Origin: Flavobacteriales bacterium UBA1958
Lineage (GTDB): Bacteria > Bacteroidota > Bacteroidia > Flavobacteriales_D > Sanyastnellaceae
NCBI GenBank assembly: GCA_002336675.1
Contig: DDEI01000088.1
Location: 1-8,562 of the forward strand
Direction: 5' to 3'
DNA: 8,562 nucleotides
Part shown: positions 1 through 6,086 of the stretch, piece by piece
Layout of the letters: each line of letters starts with the position of its first letter
Numbering within the stretch: position 1 is the first letter of the stretch
Translations under genes and position numbers: made by a program
Notes under the pieces: generated by a model
Told to the model about the DNA's origin: nothing
What the model saw: only the letters and a program-made list of their open reading frames with translations
Databases searched by the model: none

Positions 1-753
1 ATAATCTAATTTTCCATCATAATCTAATTTTTGAAATATTCCAGAGAAGAGAATAGATGTACCCACATAGAACATTTTTCCACCTTTGGCATATATATCA
101 CTTACTTTAGTTGGAAGCAGATCTATAATTTCTTGACTCAAATCATCTTTCTTAATGTAATTTAATTCCCCATCAACGTAATCTATGATTGAAGTCCAAT
201 CACCATTTTCATCCCAATATATATGTAATCCCTCTTTCTCGCCGTCTTTATAACTACCCTCAAAGTTTTGAATCCCATTTGAAAACCATTCTTTACATAA
301 ACCGTTTTTGTTACCGTTTACATAGGTAGACTCATACTTTTGAATGCCTTCTTTATCCAAAATAGTGATTAAACCGTCTAACTTGCCATCATTAAAATTT
401 AGCTCAGATATTGAATTTCCTGCCCAAATTTTAGACAATCCATCCAATTTACCCTCTTTGAAACTAAACTCAGAATCTTTAAACATTTCCAGGTCTGAAT
501 ATTTATAGAATAGAGAAATACATTGGAAAAATTCAACCATCCCAGGTTTAGAACTCTCCGTATTTAAAAAAGCCCCGTAAATTGCTAGATAATCGCCAGT
601 TACTGTACCTGTGAATGGGTTTTCACTCTTTTTATAATAAACAAGTCCATTGGACACTTGAACCTTTTTTGCTTTGACAATTTTTTGAGCTAAAACACCG
701 TTCAGACAAAATAAAAAACATGTTAAAAGGAATATTTTTCTAGGTAAACTCAT
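1..753 (-). CDS. Secreted MORN-repeat (MORN_2/YwqK-like) protein, C-terminus cut by window edge
   Basis: Reading leftward from the ATG at 753-751, the frame stays open for 251 codons to the window edge with no stop, so this is a 5' partial gene. Residues 1-22 form a signal peptide (basic RK, hydrophobic run, likely cleavage after VLA), so the product is exported. Residues about 99-198 contain four or five short MORN_2-type repeats recognisable by the DG/NG-hxG-L pattern (EGKLDGLSKIW, NDGKLDGLITI, NGNKNGLCKEW, KDGEKEGLHIYW, VDGELNYI). Families with this repeat are often labelled 'YwqK family antitoxin', but in Bacteroidota they are mostly exported proteins of unknown function, and nothing here suggests a toxin partner. 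Residues 23-98 and 199-251 match nothing I recognise. The visible end has a six-residue tandem repeat (KLDYDG). The start is the only reasonable Met before the signal peptide. The function is unknown. Confidence 0.8.
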   Translation of the reverse strand, partial: MSLPRKIFLLTCFLFCLNGVLAQKIVKAKKVQVSNGLVYYKKSENPFTGTVTGDYLAIYGAFLNTESSKPGMVEFFQCISLFYKYSDLEMFKDSEFSFKEGKLDGLSKIWAGNSISELNFNDGKLDGLITILDKEGIQKYESTYVNGNKNGLCKEWFSNGIQNFEGSYKDGEKEGLHIYWDENGDWTSIIDYVDGELNYIKKDDLSQEIIDLLPTKVSDIYAKGGKMFYVGTSILFSGIFQKLDYDGKLDY

Positions 754-845
754 TCGATCAAAAATACAAAACTCTAATTACTCATATAGTTTCATTAATT
801 GTACACCTCTATTACTATTTTAATCTCCTTTAAGGTATTTATAAA

Positions 846-865
846 TTATAATAGATCTATAATAA
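846..865. repeat. Imperfect 20-base palindrome centred on AGATCT
   Basis: Bases 851-860 (ATAGATCTAT) are a perfect palindrome. The symmetry extends to 846-865 with one mismatched pair (850/861). It sits about 93-112 bases upstream of the MORN-repeat start codon, so it could be a regulator binding site for that gene. The AT-rich context makes chance palindromes common, so the functional claim is weak. Confidence 0.3.
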
Positions 866-1083
866 ACAAGGAATTAACTAAGAAATATGATTAGTCTTAA
901 ACAAGCAGAATCGTTTAATTTATTTTTCGAAGTGTTTGTTTTTTCCACCCTATTAATGTCTCTTTCACACCAGTAAAGTGAACAAAATAAGACTAAAAGG
1001 TAATTTAAATCACAAGTTTTCGGCGTTAAGTTATGCATCTATAAACTAACCTGCGATTAAAAGGATACACGCATTAATCACAA

Positions 1084-1107
1084 AAAATAACCTTATCTTA
1101 AATAAGG
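1084..1107 (-). terminator. Probable intrinsic terminator of the lectin-like gene
   Basis: On the minus strand a six-base-pair stem (CCTTAT at 1107-1102, ATAAGG at 1096-1091) with a five-base loop is followed directly by TTATTTTTTG. It lies about 80 bases after the stop codon of the 1189-3453 gene in the right orientation. The stem has only two G-C pairs, so it is a weak intrinsic terminator. Confidence 0.45.
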
Positions 1108-1188
1108 CGTGTAGTATAGTCATGACGAATAAAACTAGCCTAACAAAATAGTTCAGCATAGATGAAATGTTCATCAACCAATTCATGA

Positions 1189-3453
1189 TTACCTTATGAT
1201 GGAAACCATACCATTTCTAATTCCCACCTTTACCCCGTTAAGCTGGTCTGATTTATATACCAATTTGTAAGAATAAATCCCTGCCGGAACATGATAGCTT
1301 CCTCTCTGATCATTACCTATCCAGGCCATATCGGGATCTGTAGTAAAAAACACTTGCTCACCCCATCTGTTGAAGATGGCCATAGAATACTCCAATGGAT
1401 CACAGGTAAGAATCGGTTTAAAGACTTCATTCATCCCATCATTATCTGGGGTGAAAGCCAATGGAATATAAGAAATACAGTCACAGATAATTCCTTCTAC
1501 TTCTGAAGTCAGATTTTCAGTTTTACATTCATTAAATACGGTTACTTCAAATGCGGTAGGCTCTGAAAAAAGCTGTGTTTCAGCTTCAATTCCTGAGGAC
1601 CAGTAAAGTGATTCAGCATTCTCAAAGAAAGGTTGGATTTCTATTTCTTCTCCTTCACACAGATAATACACATCAGCTAGCTCAAGCAAAGGATTCAGAA
1701 TTTTAGCTAGCACAACAATGCCAGCGGAAGTACATCCGGTAAAGGCATCTTCAATTTCTATTGGAAATTCTCCTGGCTCAGTAAAAGTAAATTCATCTGC
1801 GATTAATCCATTATGCCAGATGATATTATAGTTTGAATTAGAAGAAACCAAAGTCAACGTGCTATCCTCACAGAATGTATAATCCCCTGGTAAATTTGAA
1901 ACTGGAAGGACATTAATAAACAATTCAAATTCAAATGAACTTTCGCAGCCATTTAATTCTGCTGTCACATCATGAATACCCCCAATAGAATATTCTGTCG
2001 AATTAGTAAAATCGCCATTTGACCAGTTGACCGAATAACTATCGTTTAGACTGATCCCTAGAGTTTCATATGAACAAATGTCATACTGATTTTCTAAATT
2101 TATTATAGGATTAGGTGATTCGATAATCGTTATTTCTTCGGAGTTCACACATCCTGTAAATGAATCTTGCGCTATTACTTCATAAACTCCTTCCTCAGAA
2201 AGGTAAAATGAACTTGACTCCACTCCTGCAGGAAAAAAGAGGATAGAATTAATTGCCTGAGGTACGATTAACACTGAATCAAATTCGCAGTATTCCGCGA
2301 TCGCAGGCATATTTATATCCGGAATATTATTTTCCAACAAAGAAAAGACCACGCGCTTAGCGCATACTCCATCTGTTACTTCCACCCAATGATTCCCTAT
2401 TTCTGAATAAAAACTTGAATTAGTATCACTCACTCCATTGGACCATTCTATATCATATAAAGGATTATAAACCGCAGTAAATTCGGCTTCCTCTCCTGGA
2501 CATATGCCAATATCATCTACCTCATCGATATTCAACGAAATAACTTCCACCAAAATCGTGTCAGAAAACTGTTCTCCACATTTATCATATTCCACAATGT
2601 ACTCGGTAGTAACAGAAGGATTTACCATAGGAGTAGCAGAATTTACATCGGTAATATTAGTTGAAGGTGACCACTCTATATTCTCGGCTGTGAGTGAATT
2701 AATCTCCAACTGAATCTCTTCACCTTCACAAATTATTTCTGTTTCTAGTGGGTTTAAGTATGAAACTTCAATCAAACAAACGCTATGTTCATTGTCATAA
2801 AAACCAGTAGCTCCCGTAAATCCCCAATAAACCTCCGTCTCTCCTAAAAAAACATCATTTACTAGATCAATATTCGCAGACAACCTAAGGTTACAATCCA
2901 TGTATGCGCTTACCTCTTGGATGACTGGATTCCATACTAACCTTAAAGAAATAGATTGTCCATTTTCGGCGTTAGCTCCTCCTGGGAATATAGCCACCGG
3001 GCCAGCTATGTTATTGGACGTATTATGATTAGTATCTCCATTCTGAAGCATGGCTAAGTGATCGGTAGCTATGTCTCCATTAAAATCAAAAGAGTCATTA
3101 TTAAATGTGTCGAACTCTAAACCAAAGGAAGGACTAATTCCTCCAAACCCTAAAAACTGACCGTTAATACCTAATGCGTCAATCCCTTCCGCCTGCATTC
3201 CTAAAAGGCATCCGTCAGCACCTTCTCCATCTGTAGTTCCCAAATTCATCTCTACCTCTAAAGAAAAATACCTAGTTAAGTCGAGCTGCTCAGTATACCA
3301 AACAGCACCCGTTTGATATTGTTGATTAGGAGTGATCTGATAACAATCTCCTCCCAAATTAGATGCATCTCCTACTATATTAGCAGTCTGAGCATTGGCG
3401 CGTTGCAAGGCAAAACTTACTAAAATTAATATGATGATTCTTAACTTCTTCAT
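1189..3453 (-). CDS. Secreted lectin-like adhesin with Ig-like repeats and T9SS type B sorting domain
   Basis: This 754-residue surface or secreted protein begins with a signal peptide (residues 1-21, KKLR then a hydrophobic run, cleavage near ANA-Q). Residues about 24-233 resemble a bacterial L-type lectin domain: GLEFDTFNN (111-119) and DHLAML (131-136) match the acidic metal-binding strands of that fold, suggesting a carbohydrate ligand. Residues about 236-645 are six Ig/PKD-like repeats, each opening with Cys plus acidic residues (CEGEE, CPGEE, CEFDS, CSYET, CEDST, CEGEE); most have a central W-S/H-NG motif. Residues 658-754 are a gliding-motility-type C-terminal domain (FTPDNDGMNEVFKP, FNRWGEQVF, PAGIYSYKLVYK), the type B sorting signal of the type IX secretion system. 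The expected route is Sec export to the periplasm, then T9SS across the outer membrane. It stands alone, with its own promoter and terminator. The sugar target is unknown, and an adhesion role is inferred. Confidence 0.85.
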   Translation of the reverse strand: MKKLRIIILILVSFALQRANAQTANIVGDASNLGGDCYQITPNQQYQTGAVWYTEQLDLTRYFSLEVEMNLGTTDGEGADGCLLGMQAEGIDALGINGQFLGFGGISPSFGLEFDTFNNDSFDFNGDIATDHLAMLQNGDTNHNTSNNIAGPVAIFPGGANAENGQSISLRLVWNPVIQEVSAYMDCNLRLSANIDLVNDVFLGETEVYWGFTGATGFYDNEHSVCLIEVSYLNPLETEIICEGEEIQLEINSLTAENIEWSPSTNITDVNSATPMVNPSVTTEYIVEYDKCGEQFSDTILVEVISLNIDEVDDIGICPGEEAEFTAVYNPLYDIEWSNGVSDTNSSFYSEIGNHWVEVTDGVCAKRVVFSLLENNIPDINMPAIAEYCEFDSVLIVPQAINSILFFPAGVESSSFYLSEEGVYEVIAQDSFTGCVNSEEITIIESPNPIINLENQYDICSYETLGISLNDSYSVNWSNGDFTNSTEYSIGGIHDVTAELNGCESSFEFELFINVLPVSNLPGDYTFCEDSTLTLVSSNSNYNIIWHNGLIADEFTFTEPGEFPIEIEDAFTGCTSAGIVVLAKILNPLLELADVYYLCEGEEIEIQPFFENAESLYWSSGIEAETQLFSEPTAFEVTVFNECKTENLTSEVEGIICDCISYIPLAFTPDNDGMNEVFKPILTCDPLEYSMAIFNRWGEQVFFTTDPDMAWIGNDQRGSYHVPAGIYSYKLVYKSDQLNGVKVGIRNGMVSIIR

Positions 3454-3491
3454 TTTCTAGAATGCACAAATCTCGTTTTTAGTTTCTGTTA

Positions 3492-3523
3492 CAAAAGTAA
3501 ACTTCTTTCAAATTATTAAGCAA
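3492..3523 (-). promoter_or_regulatory. Bacteroidota-type promoter of the lectin-like gene
   Basis: The minus strand reads TACTTTTG at 3499-3492, an exact match to the -7 box TAnnTTTG. A TTG at 3523-3521 lies 21 bases upstream, within the spacing accepted for the -33 element. Transcription would start near 3485, leaving an untranslated leader of roughly 30 bases before the ATG at 3453. Confidence 0.6.
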
Positions 3524-3714
3524 GTTATTGAACAAACCCCACAACAAAGATTAAAGCTATTTGAAAAGCTTATTCATATAAATACTTATCAAACAACGAG
3601 CGAAAAAAAATTAGACAAAACATTCTTTTTATTTGACTTTTATTTTTCTCTGTAAATGTTACTAATTAGTTAATAAACTAAAAGACAATACCGCTCTAAG
3701 AAAAGGTCAGAATT

Positions 3715-3722
3715 TACCTTTG
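3715..3722 (+). promoter_or_regulatory. -7 box of the transaldolase gene
   Basis: TACCTTTG matches the Bacteroidota -7 consensus TAnnTTTG exactly and lies 20 bases before the ATG at 3743. The leader would be about 13-15 bases. No TTG is present at the expected -33 distance, so recognition may rest on the -7 box alone. Confidence 0.5.
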
Positions 3723-3742
3723 CAACGCAACAAAACACAACC

Positions 3743-4399
3743 ATGAAATTTTTTATAGACACAGCTAACCTGAACCAAATAAAGGAAGCAGAAGATTTAG
3801 GCGTATTAGATGGAGTTACAACGAACCCTTCTCTAATGGCCAAAGAAGGAATAACAGGCAGAGAGAACATATTAAAGCATTACGTAGACATCTGTAATAT
3901 AGTAGATGGACCAGTAAGCGCAGAGGTAATTTCTACAGATTTTGAGGGAATGGTTCGAGAAGGTGAAGAATTAGCCAAGCTTCACGAAAACATTGTAGTT
4001 AAAGTTCCTATGATTAGAGATGGAATTAAAGCTATTAAGTATTTCTCAGGAAAAGGAATAAAGACTAATTGTACTCTTGTATTTAGTGCTGGTCAAGCGC
4101 TCTTAGCCGCTAAAGCTGGAGCTTCTATGGTTTCTCCATTTATTGGTAGACTGGATGACATTTCTACTGATGGTTTAGAGTTAATTATGAAAATTAGAGA
4201 TATTTATGATAATTATGGTTTCGAAACAGAGATTTTAGCTGCTTCTGTTAGACATACGATGCATATTATAAACTGCGCAGAAATAGGAGCAGATATTATG
4301 ACAGGACCTTTAAGTTCTATCTTAGGATTATTAAAGCACCCTCTTACAGATTCTGGGTTAGCTACTTTCTTAGCCGATTATGCTAAAGGAAATAATTAA
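3743..4399 (+). CDS. tal: Transaldolase, small TalC/FSA-type
   Basis: This 218-residue cytosolic enzyme is the usual length for the short transaldolase/fructose-6-phosphate aldolase subfamily, which forms decameric TIM barrels. It belongs to the non-oxidative pentose phosphate pathway, moving a dihydroxyacetone unit from fructose 6-phosphate or sedoheptulose 7-phosphate to an aldehyde sugar phosphate. The N-terminus FFIDTANL (3-10) supplies the conserved Asp, GVTTNPSL (24-31) is the family signature, and K87 in VVKVP is the Schiff-base lysine. The position equal to Tyr131 of E. coli FSA is Phe133 here (SPFIGRLDD), as in true transaldolases, so transaldolase activity is the better prediction although automatic labels often say FSA. 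The ATG follows a clear -7 box. The YrdC-family gene lies 32 bases downstream and is probably co-transcribed. Confidence 0.9.
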   Translation: MKFFIDTANLNQIKEAEDLGVLDGVTTNPSLMAKEGITGRENILKHYVDICNIVDGPVSAEVISTDFEGMVREGEELAKLHENIVVKVPMIRDGIKAIKYFSGKGIKTNCTLVFSAGQALLAAKAGASMVSPFIGRLDDISTDGLELIMKIRDIYDNYGFETEILAASVRHTMHIINCAEIGADIMTGPLSSILGLLKHPLTDSGLATFLADYAKGNN

Positions 4400-4431
4400 G
4401 TAACTCTCCGATATTGAAGTATCTTTAAGTC

Positions 4432-5049
4432 ATGCTTTTACAAATACATCCTGTAAATCCGGATCCTAGAAAAGTTAAACAAGTAATAGAATGCTTGAAT
4501 GATGGAGGCGTTATAGTCTACCCAACAGATACTGTATACAGTTTTGGATGCAGTTTGCAAAAGCATAAAGCTTTTGAACGTATAGCTAGACTGAAGGGAA
4601 TTAAGCCCGAAAAAGCTCATTTCTCTCTTGTATGCTATGACCTTTCTCATTTAAGCGCGTTTTCCAAAGCTGTAGATAATAGAACATATAAAATGATGCG
4701 TAAGGCCTTTCCCGGGCCTTACACATTTATTCTAAACGCCAGTACTAATGTTCCTAAAATATTCAAGGCCAAGAAAAAAACAATAGGCATAAGGATTCCT
4801 GACAACAATATCGCTCGCACTCTAGTAAAAGAATTGGGCTCTCCACTTATAGCCAGTTCTGTTCATGATGAAGATGAAATCATAGAATACACGACCGACC
4901 CAGAGCTAATTCATGAAAAGTATGAAAAGCGAGTTGATATAGTTATAGACGGTGGCTATGGAAATAACGAAGCATCGACTGTTTACGATTGTACTGGTCA
5001 AGACCCCGAACTTATTAGAGAAGGTATAGGGAATATAGATATTTTCTAA
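4432..5049 (+). CDS. YrdC/Sua5/TsaC-family protein, YciO type (probable threonylcarbamoyl-AMP synthase)
   Basis: This 205-residue cytosolic protein covers a single YrdC domain and lacks the extra C-terminal Sua5 domain. The family condenses threonine, bicarbonate and ATP to threonylcarbamoyl-AMP for the t6A modification at position 37 of ANN-decoding tRNAs. Visible motifs are YPTDTVYSFGC (30-40), FPGPYTFIL (93-101), TIGIRIPDNNIA (117-128), ASSV (141-144), IDGGYGNNEASTVYD (172-186) and IREGIG (195-200). The pattern from IHPVNP at the start to the KTIGIRIP block resembles E. coli YciO more closely than TsaC. YciO is a paralogue whose main role is less certain, so the t6A assignment holds only if this is the genome's sole or functional copy. 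It starts 32 bases after the transaldolase stop, with no strong promoter in between, suggesting a two-gene transcript without an obvious metabolic link. Confidence 0.85.
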   Translation: MLLQIHPVNPDPRKVKQVIECLNDGGVIVYPTDTVYSFGCSLQKHKAFERIARLKGIKPEKAHFSLVCYDLSHLSAFSKAVDNRTYKMMRKAFPGPYTFILNASTNVPKIFKAKKKTIGIRIPDNNIARTLVKELGSPLIASSVHDEDEIIEYTTDPELIHEKYEKRVDIVIDGGYGNNEASTVYDCTGQDPELIREGIGNIDIF

Positions 5050-5153
5050 GTACTTTCCTCTTAGTTTTCAAACAATGGTCGCCTTACAAAAAAACCCAAT
5101 AAATCACTATAAATAAGTAAATTAAACTCATTTAAAGCGCTAATTACAAGCAT

Positions 5154-5183
5154 AAAAAAAGGGCTTCCGTGGAGAACCCCTTT
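5154..5183 (-). terminator. Intrinsic terminator, minus strand (possibly bidirectional)
   Basis: On the minus strand AAAGGG (5183-5178) pairs with CCCTTT (5163-5158), with a partly paired inner arm, and the T tract continues to 5154. On the plus strand the same bases form a stronger hairpin through CTTC/GGAG pairing but are followed only by TTTCTAATAA, so it could also serve weakly for the YrdC-family gene ending at 5049. No minus-strand protein gene ends here, which is why a small RNA is proposed just upstream of it. Confidence 0.5.
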
Positions 5184-5272
5184 CTAATAAACCTGCAAGG
5201 AAAATTTGAAACCGACACAGTCATGAAACTGTGCCTACTTAAAAGACGTGCAATGTTTAATGGGGTTGCCTC
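5154..5272 (-). ncRNA. Candidate structured small RNA, long bulged hairpin of 6S-like shape
   Basis: This gap folds into one long interrupted hairpin. Bases 5172-5180 pair with 5262-5272 (nine pairs, two-base bulge at 5268-5269). Bases 5186-5192 pair with 5255-5261 (six of seven), TGCA at 5194-5197 pairs with TGCA at 5249-5252, and a terminal stem-loop pairs 5216-5221 with 5228-5233. Between the last two lies an open bubble of roughly 15 and 18 bases. The minus strand is preferred because TATATTTT (5284-5277) resembles a -7 box placed to start transcription at the first stem bases, and a GGG/CCC stem followed by seven T (5160-5154) ends the segment. A long hairpin with a central bubble recalls 6S RNA, and a flavobacterial 6S family is known, but I cannot confirm membership. 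A plus-strand leader of the men operon is the alternative. Confidence 0.45.
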
Positions 5273-5276
5273 TTGG

Positions 5277-5284
5277 AAAATATA
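5277..5284 (-). promoter_or_regulatory. -7-like box in front of the candidate small RNA
   Basis: The minus strand reads TATATTTT, matching TAnnTTTG except for the last base. Transcription would begin about 5-7 bases further on, at 5272-5270, which are exactly the first paired bases of the long hairpin. No TTG is found at the -33 distance, so the call is tentative. Confidence 0.3.
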
Positions 5285-5330
5285 TTTTTTCTGTGACCGA
5301 GAATCTTAGTTTTATTTAGACCTTCGCCGT

Positions 5331-5747
5331 ATGGATAAATCCGAAATTTTAGCCGCGATAAACGCTGGAAATAAAAACACCCTTATGGAAGCCTTAGGAA
5401 TTGAATTCACAGATGCCTATGAGGGGTATGTAGAAGCAAAAATGCCCGTAGATTACAGAACCTACCAACCCATGGGATTGTTGCACGGAGGAGCTACCGC
5501 AGCCTTAGCGGAAACTTTAGGCAGCGTAGGTTCGCACATGCTGATAGATAGAGAAAAAGAAGCCACCGTGGGAATTGAAATAAACGCCAACCATATAAAA
5601 GGTGTTAAATCTGGCTGGGTCACAGGAAAAGCTGAAATTCAGCACAAAGGAAGAAAACTGCACGTTTGGAATATAGATGTATATGATGAGCACGAAAATA
5701 AAATAGCTGTGTGCCGATTGACAAATATGATTATCCAAAAAAAGTAA
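5331..5747 (+). CDS. menI: Hotdog thioesterase, probable DHNA-CoA hydrolase MenI
   Basis: This 138-residue single-domain hotdog-fold protein is the usual length for the PaaI/YdiI group. It closely resembles E. coli YdiI (MenI), which hydrolyses 1,4-dihydroxy-2-naphthoyl-CoA to DHNA, the step before prenylation in menaquinone synthesis. Shared segments include MPVDYRTYQPMGLLHGG (38-54), where Q47 and the HGG motif match YdiI, the catalytic glutamate E61 in ALAETLGS, and GIEINANH (81-88). It is the first gene of a block with menF and menD, which strongly favours DHNA-CoA over a general acyl-CoA substrate. The ATG gives a start aligned with YdiI. TAGTTTTA at 5307-5314 is one base from the -7 consensus and may be the operon promoter. 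The next gene begins six bases after the stop. Confidence 0.85.
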   Translation: MDKSEILAAINAGNKNTLMEALGIEFTDAYEGYVEAKMPVDYRTYQPMGLLHGGATAALAETLGSVGSHMLIDREKEATVGIEINANHIKGVKSGWVTGKAEIQHKGRKLHVWNIDVYDEHENKIAVCRLTNMIIQKK

Positions 5748-5753
5748 TTCCAC

Positions 5754-6086
5754 TTGAAAGAACTACTCCTTAAAACATTCTCTTTCCTCTTAGATTTAGG
5801 TTTTACAACCGAACTCACAAAAAAAGGAAAAGAGCAGTTTCTCACTTTCTCTAAAGAATATGCTGAACTGCAAGTCTCGTGGACTTCTGAAAAAGAAAAA
5901 CCATCTATCAATTATTCAGATGATTTACACCTCTTCGGAATCCTTGACTGCGAAAAAGAAATTAGATCCAAACATAAAGACCTTCCTGAAAAACAGCAGG
6001 AACTCCTAGCTTGGATTTTTTCGGTGATGCCATTAAAAGAATTTTTAGAACTATTCGCAAAGAAAATAAAATCTACATATGAATGA
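5754..6086 (+). CDS. Uncharacterised 110-residue protein within the men operon, TTG start
   Basis: I do not recognise a family. The frame is bounded upstream by a stop two codons before TTG at 5754, with no ATG or GTG near, and the first internal ATG lies at about codon 92, so the TTG start is forced. The product is small, soluble and rich in Lys and Glu, with no signal peptide. Residues 1-16 are mildly hydrophobic (LLLKTFSFLLDLGF) but too charged for a clear membrane helix. The C-terminal part (about 75-107) looks helical, with a WIFSVMPLKEFLELF segment. It lies six bases after menI and overlaps menF by eight bases, so it is probably translationally coupled to both. That placement suggests a role linked to menaquinone synthesis, such as a partner or regulator of MenF, but this is inference from position only. 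Confidence 0.75.
   Translation: MKELLLKTFSFLLDLGFTTELTKKGKEQFLTFSKEYAELQVSWTSEKEKPSINYSDDLHLFGILDCEKEIRSKHKDLPEKQQELLAWIFSVMPLKEFLELFAKKIKSTYE

Larger units (their letters stand above)
754..1188. other. Gene-free intergenic region, 435 bases
   Basis: This stretch lies between the start of the MORN-repeat gene and the stop of the lectin-like gene, both on the minus strand. I see no convincing coding frame in either direction. It holds a probable terminator for the lectin-like gene at 1084-1107 and an AT-rich imperfect palindrome at 846-865 upstream of the MORN gene. The rest is AT-rich sequence without recognisable repeats, tRNA or insertion-sequence ends. Confidence 0.6.

Noticed and set aside
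1..753. MORN-repeat protein as a YwqK antitoxin of a toxin-antitoxin system
   Set aside because: It has a signal peptide and no adjacent toxin-like gene. The label comes from the repeat model rather than from function.
759..766. Minus-strand TATTTTTG matching the TAnnTTTG box before the MORN-repeat gene
   Set aside because: It lies only five bases from the ATG, so transcription would start at the start codon itself, and there is no TTG at the -33 distance. It is more likely a chance match in AT-rich sequence.
970..982. Thirteen-base match (accagtaaagtga) between the intergenic region and bases around 1600 in the lectin-like gene
   Set aside because: It is isolated, with no extension on either side and no flanking structure. 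It is probably coincidence.
1020..1060. Sequence resembling an integron attC-type core (cggcgttaagttatgc) beside a MORN-repeat gene
   Set aside because: A GTTAAGT core-like heptamer is present, but I find no matching inverse core or paired inner arms, and no second copy in the window. Not supported as a recombination site.
3661..3670. Perfect palindrome ACTAATTAGT between the divergent promoters
   Set aside because: It is only ten bases of mostly A and T and is not extended by flanking symmetry. It is compatible with chance.
4420..4427. TATCTTTA before the YrdC-family gene as a separate promoter
   Set aside because: It lies four bases from the ATG, has no -33 partner and departs from the consensus at the last base. 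Co-transcription with the transaldolase is simpler.
5517..5911. Minus-strand open frames of 78 and 90 codons opposite menI and the unknown gene
   Set aside because: The plus-strand genes here are well supported by motifs and tight spacing. The reverse frames have low-complexity Phe/Ser-rich translations typical of antisense shadows.
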